Origin: Siderastrea siderea
Lineage: Eukaryota; Cnidaria; Anthozoa; Scleractinia; Rhizangiidae
Reading direction: 5' to 3'
Assembly (NCBI GenBank): GCA_964030785.1
Contig: OZ034968.1
Location: 24,821,186-24,885,185 of the forward strand
Length of the DNA stretch: 64,000 bases
The translations under genes and the position numbers were made by a program. Shown in pieces: positions 23,355-35,154 of this stretch. Under the pieces are notes generated by a model. That model was not told the DNA's origin. It saw only the letters and a list, made by a program, of their open reading frames with translations, and did no database searches. The stretch's first letter is position 1. Each line of letters starts with the position of its first letter.

Positions 23355-26300
23355 CTAGACAATTGACTGCAACTCAGTTAGTAGCGTGATGTACAACTGA
23401 AGGGCCTCATCTACGCTGTTGGCCATGGTAAGGCCGTTCTCCTCCATAATGAGGAGCATAAGATCCGAAAACTCTTCCTGACAACTGAAAGGTGGTGGTT
23501 CCTTGCAGAAGTTTTCATTTGCTGTCTTCTGTCGTCTAGAACTACTTCAGTCTTATAGTCTTGACTGTCTAAAAAGAGAAGAGACAAGAGTCACCCTTGC
23601 TTGTTGAACTTGCTCAACCCAGCTAAGCGTTGTAACATCGCACCTTCGATTTTTGAATAATTTTAGAAGTAAATCCCTCAGTAGAGCGGTTTCAAATTTA
23701 GTGTCGCAAAAGGACACTCATCGCAGTCACCCTGGCCAATCGTACCGGACTCAGAATATAACGAGCCAATCGTGTTCTTAACATTCACACCTAAACTGGT
23801 TAAGAAAGTGACGCGAGACTTTTGTTTATGTTTTTCACAATGTTCATCAGTGATGTTTCAACCAAAGTAAAACAGAACCAGAGCAAAAGCAAACTTGCTT
23901 TCGACACTCAACGAAAACCCTTTCGCTCAGATCAGTTTTAGGGAGTTTATAGAGATGGATATGAACTGAAAAAACGTCGATTTTACCTGTCACCTCCGGA
24001 AGGAAGAACAACACATCTGGCTTCCCTGCGGGAGTATCCTGATTCGGATATGGTCTAATTTTATGTGTATTCCAGTGACGTGCTACTATGTACAATTCTT
24101 TCTGTAGTATTGCGTTATAACAGAACTGAAGACAAGCCCTGAAATCAGAAATCATCCGTTGATCCAGAAAAAACAAAGCAAAAATTTAATGGATTGATCT
24201 GGTCTTTAAAGAAGTGGATGATTACACATCCCTTTAAAAAATGGACCCACTAGGCTCAAATTGTCAATGTTGTTTAAGTTGTAGGTTATAAATATTTTTC
24301 TTAGATCCCCTTTGGGCAAGGAGGAAACGGAAAGGACGCTGTGTGTACTCACATTTGTAGAGGGTCCTGATCATTGAAAATGCCAACGGCTCGCAAATCC
24401 TGCCAAATACGGAAAGTTTGAGAGCATATAAACATCCTTTAATTTCTGAAAGGAACGGTGCAAATTTCATTTTCGCGGTTAATTTGAGCACTTTCTTTTT
24501 CATACTAGTGTAACGTTTTATGCATCAGTCAATTCCAGCTGCGCCCATCCCCCCCCCGGGCTAACCCCCGGGCATTAGCATTTTTTTTCTCTCGGATGGC
24601 AAATTCCCGGGAGTGGGGACACTTTAGCTGCCAAATGCCCCGCCGTGTGGACGAAGGAAGAGGGCAAATGCCCCGCCCCCGGGATCGTACGTCCCCAATC
24701 AACACTGCAGCAGTTTTCATTCATTGCACAATAATACCACTTTCAGCATTTTTATGTGTGATTTTTCATTTCTGTAGGCCTACCTCTCCGTTTTCTATTG
24801 TTTGTAACGGCACTATCCGATGTTAATAAAGTTAGTATAAATGCCAAGTGATGATATTTTAATACTTCACAGACAACAATACTACATGATAGTTGATTGT
24901 TACTTTAATGTTTTGTTTTAAACAGTTCGCTAGTAAACAAAAATCTTGACATTATAAAAGTCTGTTGTAACGTCATCTGTTGTGAATATTTTAATAATAT
25001 GCAAAAGTATAAAACGACGATCCCTATACACATGTTTAGAATTTAAGAATCATCGCGACTAAATTTTATTTAAATCCTAAGAAGAATGCGTACGTCGATT
25101 CACGTTGATCGTTCCCGATCGATCTCGCTATATTAAGTGATAGTTGTGCCTTGATGAGCAATAAAGAAATGCATAAAATCGAGAAAACCTCCACGAGTTT
25201 GCCCAGTCCTTGGAAGACGATCCAATCTGCGACGAACTGCTGGTCCTTTGCGATAAAATCCTCCATGTTTGGATTTCGAGTCGGAAACCACATGTGTGTC
25301 AAAAGCCCGGGGGTTGGCAAATGCCCGACCCCCGGGCCATGCCAAATTTTCTAATGCCCTACCCCCGGGACTGACAAGGCACGCAAATGCCCCGCAGTTG
25401 CCCGGGGGGGGGGGGGATGGGCGCAGCTGGAATTGACTGATGCATTAGTCACATCCATTAGCAGATTGGGTGGTGGCTTTGATTGGCACCATAATGTATT
25501 ACTTTCTGTCATAGGATATTGAACTAAGCAAACCTTGAAGTAGTTTATCCACCAGACTGTGTTAGACTTTTTCAGAAACGACCACCAAGCCTCTATTCTC
25601 TAGAAACAAAATACGATCTGTCACAACCCTTAAGGACTATGTCGGAGCCCATAACATGAGGATGAGAAAAGCGACCTCCCGTGATCACTCAGACGAGTTT
25701 ACCTGGTTTGCTGACGATTTTCCATAAAGAAAACTCTCGTCCCCTGAAAAGTCATCATCAGCCTCGGAGCGAAAAAACCTTTGTAGCCCAGCAACAACTG
25801 TATTTTCTGTTCCACAGTCCGCCCTTACGATGCGGGGAGCCCCTGGGTCAAAGATAAGTTCAGTTTTGGGATCAATATGTGGCGTACTGACAGGGTATGA
25901 AGGAAATACACCCCCCACGTACACGGTACCTCCAATTTGATGAACACAGTCAACGTAATACTTTGCAATCGTAGCTGGATCGTTGTTCGTACAGGTGACC
26001 TCCAACCACAGTATGCGACGGGAGTATCTGTGGAAAGCGATCAGATTCCTGAGTGTCAGTAAAAATGTTCTGAATAAATTAAAGCACTTATCTTTATTAC
26101 AAGTAAACGGAAAAGCAACGACAAAATAACAAACGCTAGCTGTTGAAATGTGAAGGCGGTGAAATTATCCTTTAGGGAAGCTTTTACCCCAAGGCTAAAA
26201 ATACAAGAGGAGGATAAGATGGAGAAAATACAAAAGGTTAAACGAGTTAGCTGTTTTAATCAAAGAATTCTTTTTTTTTTTACTTTTTAACCCTTTAGAT

Positions 26301-27764
26301 TTATGTCCCTCTCTATGAAAAGAAGACTTAATCAGCCACCAAAATACGTACCCATCAATAGCACCGTGTACACAAAATCCATATGGTTTTAGTTTATCAT
26401 ATCCATCTATGTGCCATATGTAATTGGGTCCCTGTGAGAAAATTAACGAATGTTATCGACTGCGTCGGAAAGCATTAATAGTCAATGCCAACGCAATATT
26501 TTCCAACCAAAAAATGTGGACACAATAGTCGCCGTAAGGGGAATTAAAATATGGTAAGGCTCGACCGTTACTATTCTTTAATTTGGTCTTCTTGTCATCA
26601 CAATTAGCATGATTGTCCAATTCACCTGCTGATCAGTTGAAGTGTCCAGGAAATTTTTATTTTGGTAGCACGTCAACTGTTAAATATAGCCATCTGTCTG
26701 GGTATGTAACTGTTGAACAAATTTCAGAATAGTTTCATGCTGAGGAGAAGAGATTTCACATAAATTAAGCTATTTTTGCTAGCCAGGTTTCTGCCGGTTA
26801 GATATCCTGGTACCTGGAATGTTCTTTTTTCTCCTCAAACACAAATGGGCCGTGAAGCGGCCACAACGTGCCAGGAATCTGAGCGGTTTTGTCCACTCCT
26901 TTTAAATTATGAATTTTCAGCTTCTGAAGAGTTGACTGTAATTATACGACTCCAGAAACGTTTTGCCTACCTTACATCGGTATCGTCGTCTTTGCAATCT
27001 GCCCTTTCTTCTATTTAATACTCCTTCGGGATCTAGGACACCTAATACAATTCTTGTGGTTTCCCTGAAAGGCGATAGGCTCGATGCTGTAACAGTATTC
27101 TTTGTAACCATAATTGAATTTAATTTAACAAGTTTTCCTTTCTTTTTCCTATGCTTGTGTCCTATATTTTATGGTTCGTTATTCATACGTAATAATTTAA
27201 GCACTGCTGTTTCAAAAAAAGGAATTACAAAATGTTAAACATTTTGAGTTCACTACCTGCTAACCACGAGCCTGTAATCGTCCCTTAATCTCTGATGCAT
27301 TTGTCTGTAGCCGATACAGCTTCCACTTCCCGCTAATTCCTCCTGTTGGCAATCGGGAGTTAGGTTAGAGAAAACGATAAAGAGTCCGCAAGCTCTTCAC
27401 GACATCAATGCAACTACTTCAGTATCACTAACAAGTGCCACTTACTTCTACTGCATCGATGACTGCTGTAATGTTATTCTCTGTCGTCGTCTCCGTAATC
27501 CCATCAGTCTAATAATGCGCTTGACTTGGAGAATGCTGGCAAACGAAACGTTCCCTTAGAAGATATTACTTATTGCAATACACGACTTGCATTCAAACGT
27601 AAACAAGTAAAGAACAGAAAAAGATGTGATAAACAACTGCCTCTTTTAAAACTGTATAATAAGAAAGGCCCACCTGATTGTTATTCCGTGTGCAAGGCAA
27701 AGGAAAGCCACTATTTCTGGGTACGTGTATCCAAGGTTGAAATAACCTTCAATGAGATCGTTTC
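23355..27764 (-). CDS. Intron-rich DDE integrase-core protein (one frameshift)
   Basis: Eleven minus-strand exons join with matching phases: 27764-27674, 27535-27446, 27342-27257, 27064-26971, 26431-26352, 26027-25930, 25842-25703, 25599-25534, 24399-24353, 24138-23987 and 23521-23355 (stop). Signature blocks are YFNLGYTYPEIVAFLC, GSGSCIGYRQMHQRL, LDPEGV, GPNYIWHIDGYDKLKPYGFC, YSRRILWLEV, APRIVRADCGTEN, FLYGKSSANQ, RIEAWWSFLK and PAGKPDVLFFLPEV. Asp of HIDG, Asp of ADCG and Glu of RIEAW form an apparently intact DDE triad. It belongs to the retroviral-like integrase core family found as intron-rich genes in cnidarians and fish. The second exon is one base short (90 nt, frame break near 27480). 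The last acceptor is weak and the true first exon is unsettled. Function is unknown; it may be a domesticated integrase. Confidence 0.82.
24521..25444. mobile_element. 924-bp inverted-repeat element in an integrase intron
   Basis: Ends TGCATCAGTCAATTCCAGCT and its complement, flanked by TTA on both sides (24518-24520 and 25445-25447). The subterminal zones carry repeated AAATGCCC and CCCCGGG motifs plus C/G runs. There is no transposase, so it is a non-autonomous element; the TTA duplication fits PIF/Harbinger. It sits between the RIEAWW exon and the DLRAVG exon of the integrase gene. Confidence 0.85.
25843..25929 (-). other. 87-nt intron inside the integrase core
   Basis: A GTACCG donor and a TTGACCCAG acceptor restore the motif GG-APRIVRADCGTEN. 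Read through, the frame stays open and inserts 29 residues that the family lacks, so retention would make a longer variant protein. Confidence 0.75.
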
Positions 27765-28152
27765 CTGATGACGTTAAGGAAATTTCTGGTGCGTAGATAC
27801 TTCCGGTGATTAAAACAATTGTAATCTTCCAGTTATGACCATTTTGCTCACGTGAGCAGTATATTATGCATCGATGATGGTTCGCCAAACTTAATTCCTA
27901 TTTTCAAGAGACCTTAATAATCAGCGACACAAAAAGCTGAGTTCTCAACTATACTTTTGTTACTGGCCCCTTACCTAATTGCCTGATTTGCTCAGTTCTC
28001 GCCAGGTTGCCTTAGTGTCGATTTATGTCTGAGATATTTAACGCATAAGAAAACCACGCCAACTGAAGATACAAATAACTCTTACTTCGCTTCAGACTCG
28101 CCGCATTGCCTCTTCAAAGGATACGAGAGGTTGTTTCAAAGTTAGTACTCAC

Positions 28153-28251
28153 AGAAGGAGTGTACGGTGGTAGGACACCTTCGGAAAAGGCAATTATACT
28201 GAGTAAAAGTACAAGGAAAGCAAACGAGAGTTTGGAATCCATTTTGAGCAT
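28153..28251 (-). CDS. Signal-peptide-like first exon
   Basis: Minus-strand exon reading MLKMDSKLSFAFLVLLLSII then AFSEGVLPPYTPS, followed by a GTGAGT donor (phase 0). An alternative in-frame ATG lies at 28242. The strong hydrophobic core and small residues before the end suggest a secretory signal. It lies just upstream of the integrase exons on the same strand, but its phase does not match their first recognised exon, so either an intermediate exon is missing or it belongs to another gene. Confidence 0.5.
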
Positions 28252-28283
28252 CATAACGATCTATGAGACCGTATTGGTTCATG

Positions 28284-28936
28284 GGATAGGTCAAACAAAC
28301 TTCCATTTTTACAACTTCAACTTCCATTTTTCAAAAAACAAACTTCCATTTTTACAACTTCAACTTCCGCTTTTCAAAAACAAACTTCCAGTTTTACAAC
28401 TTCAACTTCCATTTTTCAAAAAACAAACTTTTATTTTTCAAAAAACAAACTTCTATTTTTACAACTTCAACTTCCATTTTTCAAAAAGCAAACTTCCATT
28501 TTTACAACTTCAACTTCCATTTTTCAAAAAGCAAACTTCCATTTTTCAAAAAATAAACTTCCATTTTTACAACTTCAACTTCCTTTTTTCAAAAAACAAA
28601 CTTCCATTTTTCAAAAAACAAACTTCCATTTTTACAACTTCAACTTCCATTTTTCAAAAAACAAACTTTCATTTTTTACAACTTCAACTTCCATTTTTCA
28701 AAAAACAAACTTCCATTTTTACAACTTCAACTTCCATTTTTCAAAAAGCAAACTTCCATTTTTACAACTTCAACTTCCATTTTTCAAAAAACAAACTTCC
28801 ATTTTTCAAAAAACAAACTTCCATTTTTACAACTTCAACTTCCATTTTTCAAAAAACAAACTTCCATTTTTACAACTTCAACTTCCATTTTTTAAAAAAC
28901 AAACTTCTATTTTCACAACTTCAACTTCCATTCCAA
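28284..28936 (-). repeat. 43-bp minisatellite, array 2 (inverted relative to array 1)
   Basis: Reverse complement of the 15431-16017 repeat, with irregular extra copies of the 22-bp half unit. It ends about 33 bp upstream of the signal-peptide-like exon. The apparent 311-residue plus-strand open frame here is produced by the stop-free repeat unit. Confidence 0.9.
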
Positions 28937-29392
28937 CTTCAGTGCTCAATAAAGCACTATAATTTTGGCGGGAATTTGTGTGGATCGAACAAACGCAAAA
29001 CAGCATTGTATGGCAAGTTGGATACCAAATTTACTCATTAAAATTAATTAATTTCAGCTAATCCACATTAATTTGTTTACAAGGTCTGGTTGCAGTAAAA
29101 TGCTAAGAAAAGAATCAGAAGAAATCAGTAATGTTTGAAATCGGTTTGCTTATTCGGTCTATTAAACAAGTCAGACAATGGAGAAGGCACCTCTTTTGTT
29201 AGAAATACTGTCCACTAAGTTGACACTTTTTTGCCACTTACTAACTCTGATTCATGGAAAGATATTTGAAGTTCAGTTATTTCGATGTTCATTTTGCCAG
29301 TCCGTAACTCAGCTAATGTAGGCCAGTCCCTGTGAGTAACATAACGAGTCTTCTCAGCTCTAACAGCATTACTGTTTGAGTAAAAATATGCA

Positions 29393-30066
29393 AGAGTTGA
29401 AACTCAATTGAAGAATATTTGTTTCTTTGTGACGGTAGCAACCATCCCTGCTCTTAAGATGACTCATCTTTCACTAGCAGGGCTGCCAAGATGTCACATC
29501 TTTTGCCAGTTTGTGTTTGCTGTTGTCACAAGAAATAAAAAGCAGTTGATAAAAACCAAAAAATGATATATGATAATAATGACCCGGCCGTGAATAAGGA
29601 ATGAAAGCTATGGTTCCAAAACTTTTGTGCTTAAATATTTCTTGAAACAATTTGTCAGCCTTCCCAGCCATAATTAGTAGAGTTAAGGAGGAGAGCAGCC
29701 TGCATATCTAAGTCTCGAACTGGCAAAATGAAGATAGAAATATTTAAAAAGTTCAAAGCAGCGAGTTTTAGTCGGAAAGCAGCTTTTAGCTAAATCTCTG
29801 ATCAACGTTAGCCATAGTCTTCTCACTTATCATAGCGATGAAGTTTGAGAAAAGAAAGGGAAAAAAAAAAGAAAGAGTTGAAACCCCGGTTGAAACTCAA
29901 TCAGTGGAAGAATATTTGTTTCTTTGTGACGGTGGCAACCATTCCTGCTCTTAAGATGACACATCTTTTATTAGCAGGGCTGCCAAGATGACACATCTTT
30001 TGCCAGTTTGTGTTTGCTGCTGTCACGAGAAATAAATGTCGCTACACTAAGAGCAGTTGGTAAAAA
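29393..30066 (+). repeat. Direct repeat pair of about 165 bp
   Basis: Segments 29393-29555 and 29888-30066 share GAATATTTGTTTCTTTGTGA, AGCAGGGCTGCCAAGATG and TTTGCCAGTTTGTGTTTGCT. The two AAGATG...CATCTT parts are also locally inverted. Non-coding; the rest of 28950-30420 shows no gene. Confidence 0.7.
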
Positions 30067-30427
30067 CAAAACAAACAAAAAAACACACACACACAAGAAC
30101 AAGAGAACAACAACAATTCATGAGAATCGCGCCCGGTCGAGTAGATTGCGAGAAGGCTATGGCTGAAACGCTCATGTATTAGGATGCTGCCTTTAATCAA
30201 TTTCGCCGCCTACTAAGACAGCTAAGTAGGCTTTAATAGGAACGTATACACATGGTATACTGCAATGACAACCAATTTATTTTGCCCTTGAACGTTTTTT
30301 CCACGCTTGGCACTGGTCACATGTATTTGCTACGAGTTCTCATTGGATCATTTGATTGTCAGCATCTTGTAATTGGTTTGGTTTTAGTTAATGATATCTG
30401 TTTGTTTTGAAATTTGTCCTGTCTTAA

Positions 30428-32555
30428 AGTGCCCATGAACTAAAAATTTATTTTGCACGTTTTGGTAGTTCATTATGTGTTAATTCCGAAATGGCAAGAG
30501 AAATTGGATGGCAAGAAACAAAACTCCGTTTTTTTGCCATTGAAAGTACCCAAAATGACCAAAATCGTGTCTCCGAAGACTGGGAACTGAGTTGGCGAGG
30601 AAGCGGGCCGTATGACGTCACAAATCGCGCAGAATGTTTGTCTCTTTGGTCTTTGTCAAGTGTTTGAGCGATGAAACTTACATTTTCCTTGCTTATATTG
30701 ACATACAATGAAAGCTACCGACAACTGAGGAAAACGCTAAGATTCAGCTCGAAGCGATTTCGAAGATGTGCAGTTTTTGGGTTTGTCGTCCGTGGATAAA
30801 GCCTAAACAACGCTACAACAACAATCTTGCGCGAAGCAAGATGGCGAATTGAATTGTTGGGATTGACTAACTTTCAGCTCTACTGGCTTGACTGGCCTTG
30901 AAGGAGAAGCCTCCAGAATTGAATGGTCAGTACTTTTATGTGTTAATAACGAGAGATTGACGCAGCCTTGACTTTACTTCTTTTGTTAAGAGCGTCGTTG
31001 TATGTACTTCAATTGTTTTACTCAAACCGATACCAGACAAGCTCAAGTTTACGGTGTACTCATTTGTAACTTAATTTGTTCATCTTTTCATAGGTTTTCG
31101 CGCCAAGAGAAAGATAGACTCAGTTGTTCGGCTCTTTCGAATGAGGACTTTTGCAGAGAGAACACTGATATAAACTTATTAGTTAGCAGGAAGTATTTTA
31201 TACATTGAAGATAAGCATCCCCAAAATTTGCTTGAAATATTACATGCCTAATGGCTGAGACATCAAAAGTAATTTCTAAAGAGCGTGTTTTATTTATTAT
31301 AATCAGCAGCTGCAAATGATTTTCAAATGGAAGTGCAGTGCTTGTATTGTAAATTTCAAGCCATTTATGAGGGAGCATCTCAAAGCAAATAAATCAGAAT
31401 TTTTGAGTATGGTGCTCATTCGTAGTCTTTTACTCCACCTGGGGGTGCTATGAGGATGATGACTGTGATAAATAAAGATGGATATTGTATGATACGCGTG
31501 CAAACTCAGACTAGTGTGACTTCAGCTTTGTCCTTGTGATAATCCATCGCTTCTGACTACATGAACTGGTTTAAGTAATTGCCTACACAATATTAGACCA
31601 GCTGAGATTTTTGTCCTTCTGTTCAGCAATTTGCATTGCTTGAGGATTTTGGTTCGTACCAATTTTGTGGAAACATGCTATGGCAGGTGAGAGCTAGTGT
31701 GCTGAGTTCTTACAGGCTTTATGTGATCACTTATACTTTCATGATGCTGGTCTCATGTAAATAAACTTAACCATACCTGTCCAGTTATACTGGCCCCAGT
31801 TGTTTAAAAGTTGGATAGCGCTATCGACCGGATAAATCGCTATCCAGTGGATAACGCAATTGTATACTGATAACTCCCTTTGTATACTGGTCTCATATGA
31901 CAATAACTCCCTTGGGTCAATCTCAACACTAAGATGAATATGTAATTTGCTCCAGAAGTACATTTTGAAGTGCCATTTTCATTGAAACATACACCCATTC
32001 CAATTCCATGAAGTACCGCCGAAATCAGTGTCAAGTAGAAATTGCCCTCTTTGTGTGTGTAGTTTCATTTTTTTTTGTTATTTTTGTTTAAGGAGGGGGA
32101 GGGGGGATGGGGAGAGGTTAAGGCAGCTCCCTTGGGTCCATAAACCCTTTAAATTACAGTACCCTCCCAGTACGCTGTACACATTATGCGTGTATTAGCC
32201 TATTTTGTTGTTAAGAGATATGCTCTTCAGTTACAAATGTCTAAGAGTCTGTGTTCGATCAAGCTCACATAATCCTTTGAATTCTCCCAACACTCTCGTG
32301 TTTGCATCAGGCTTCCGCTATGTAACCATGCATGCCATCATTAATGTTTGAAGATATGTATTTTACTATCTTGGGCACTTATTTACTAACAGAACCCCCC
32401 TTTGTTACCAGTGTTTTCACACTGATGGGGCTATCCTGTGTATACATTATTATTATTATTATTATTATTGAAGCAGTACAAGACGTTTATATGCTATGTC
32501 CCTAAATAGCATGCATAGGGCGGGAACGTAGCCTATGCAGCTAATTTTCGGAACA

Positions 32556-32602
<47 letters not shown>

Positions 32603-33932
32603 AAATTAAAGGTGGAGAACGAGATCGAAAAGGCCCATTTTGAAACCTGATTATTGATTTTCTGTTGGCTAATTAGGTGGCTTGTGTGGTAGCTTTCTTG
32701 GGTACAGGGAATGAGTCAAGAAGAGACTGAGACAATTCAGTGTGTGAGGAATTTCCAATACAAAGCCTGCCACAAAATTAAATAATGGGAAATGAAGGTC
32801 ACATTTTCATTGCCCTTCAGTAATAAAAATGATTAAATAACTTATGCCATAAATTCAAATTAAACCTACATCACCAAGACTGTACTGCAGAAGGGTCAAT
32901 TAGACGGTGTTAAGTGTGATATGTGAAATTTCATATTATATGGTCCTCTTGAGATAACAGGAGGAGGGTCAACAAGACTGAAGAGAGGCACAAATCTGTT
33001 TGAAATGTGTGGTGTTTAAAGAGGACCACATAAATCAAATGCAGTGGAAGCAGAGTGACTTGCAATAAAAATTATCAATGCTGAGCTGAACTGCTTCCTT
33101 TTATTTGACGAAACGTCACGAGGGGTTTATAAATATTCCTATAGCTATCTCTGATTAACCGAAAAACGTCTTGTCTCGTCGTCGGTCAAGACAGCTCCGT
33201 TCATTGTTATCCCTTCAAACTCTATGGTGAACATCCAGTTTGAGAAACGTATTGCATGTGGTTTCCAAAAAAAAAACGGAAATGTAAACAAAACTTTGTA
33301 GCTCAGTTATGCGTTGTAGATCTTGGATGCTTTTAGGTAATAGTGGACAGATGCATATAGCAATAGTTTTGTGCCCAAATATTGAAAACCTTCTTTATCT
33401 CGATCTTTAATCTTGAATTGCGATAATTGCTACTAGTAGAACTAATCCAACAGTGGCAGAAGTTACATATATTAACGCGACATTCAAATGCTGCGGCTTT
33501 TCCGAGAAGCAGCTCTGTAATGCGGGTCGAATCGAATTCTTACCGAGTCGAACACGGTTCAAATGAGTCCGCTTCTCTCCTTAATTCGTTTCCTTTTGAG
33601 AAACGACACACACATGCTCTCATTGTGCGAATCCTGCCCTTGTAGCTTACAATCCTGGGCTCACGAGTCACTCCAAAGTAATTTCTCTTCCGGAAACCCG
33701 CTTGTCAGCCATAACGCTCTTGTCTTCTGTGCAATTCGTGACGTCACAGCCTTGTAATGCGATCGTTTTGGCCGCGCTTAAAATGGATACACATTTCGGG
33801 TGCCAAATTCGAACTTTGCGGCTGGAAAAATATCCCATGCAAAGGGTTCTACTCAGCAAAACTTACATATTTAGACTGAGGGAGTCATAAACTATCATAT
33901 TTAGGAGAAACATTTTTTAGTTCATAGGTACT
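30428..33932. mobile_element. TTAA-flanked 3.5-kb element, Kolobok-like, non-autonomous
   Basis: Terminal AGTGCCCATGAACTAAAAA and the inverted AGTACCTATGAACTAAAAAA are flanked by TTAA on both sides (30424-30427 and 33933-33936). Subterminal zones both carry TGACGTCAC. TTAA duplication with 5'-purine-purine ends fits the Kolobok superfamily better than piggyBac, whose ends start with C. No transposase or other convincing coding exon was seen inside, so it is probably a deletion derivative. Confidence 0.65.
32446..32600. repeat. Paired (ATT)n microsatellites
   Basis: ATT runs at 32446-32469 and 32556-32600 bracket an 86-bp unique segment containing TATGCTATGTCCCTAAATAG. Confidence 0.85.
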
Positions 33933-35154
33933 TTAACGTCATGCCAGAGCTAGCTAGTAAAAAAACTGTGTCAAAGTAAATAAAATAAGTTGAAACCCGG
34001 TGGGTTCACTTGGGAACCCACCCAGTATGGTGTGCTCAATGACCCTAGCCCCAGCGCGTTTCGAGAAAATGTTTGGATAAAAGCTACGAAATGAAAAACC
34101 GTCTTTATCGGGCGCTTTTCGTTTGTCAGTCAAGCAGTGATAAAAGTTTGCTGAGTCTTGGGAGATGTTTCCCGCTTGCTCAATATCAGGATCGGAAAGA
34201 ACTACATTTGTAGGCTCGTGTTTCGAATATACTTGCGTCAAAGAGGGTTCATCACGTGTAGTATACGTTTAAACTCAGTTAAATGATTTGTGGAAGGGAA
34301 ACATTTTTCATAAAATCTAAGAATGGGGTACAATCTGGCAATTGAAGAAGGTGACGAGAATCGCAGACACATTGATTTGTTAAAACTCGCGCGAGAATAT
34401 TCCGACAATTATACAGGCATACGCTGAGCAAGCACAAATTCCGAACAAATCGCGTTTCTTCCGTACCAGTTGATGGGTTTCTGTACGTATTTAGAACTTT
34501 CGGAGAAACTAAGAAAAAGCAGACACTGCAAAATAAATAAAATAGGATATTGAAAGCTGAACTTTTCGAAATAGTTACAAAATTTTATCAGTTGGAAAGG
34601 AATACACGCAGCCTGTGACCATAATTCCTGTAGAGATTGTACAATGATACATTTTGGGGCGCACAATTACACACTCGTTGTGCTGGGAGTGCAAAAGCGA
34701 AGCACGTTTCTTCGCGGCAGGCGGTTTTTACGCTCGCACGTATATATTTTTGCTCGAATATCCTGTGTAGAAAGGCTACTTAGACTGCTCCTTGTTTACG
34801 GCTGATCGCGACAGGATAACAAAGAACCTCAATGTTTTTCTTTCTATTCTTGGAGAGCTTAGTTTTACCCGCTGAATACAAAATCAAAAAGTCTGCTAAC
34901 AGGATGGACATAACTCCGCGTAAAATTATTGAGAGACATTTGAGGTTGCTTCCTCTCATACGCCTTGATTTAGGGTTTGTTAGCCTCCAAGAATAGTCGC
35001 AGGATAAATAACGAGGATAAATTCGAAATCAACACAGCTTTGCCTTCGAAAACAATTTCATCGGTTAGTCAAGGGATGAAAGACTGTACAACTTTCTCGT
35101 GGCGGAATGTCAAAGAATTCAGTCTTTGTAATTATTTCAAGGAATCACGTTTCG

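Noticed and set aside
27526..27768. 80-residue plus-strand open frame
   Set aside because: Antisense shadow of the first two recognised integrase exons and their intron.
28106..29041. 311-residue plus-strand open frame
   Set aside because: Same minisatellite in inverse; its amino end is the antisense of the signal-peptide-like exon.
30428..33932. piggyBac assignment for the TTAA elements
   Set aside because: piggyBac ends begin with C; these begin with AG or GG, which fits Kolobok better, although no transposase was found to prove it.
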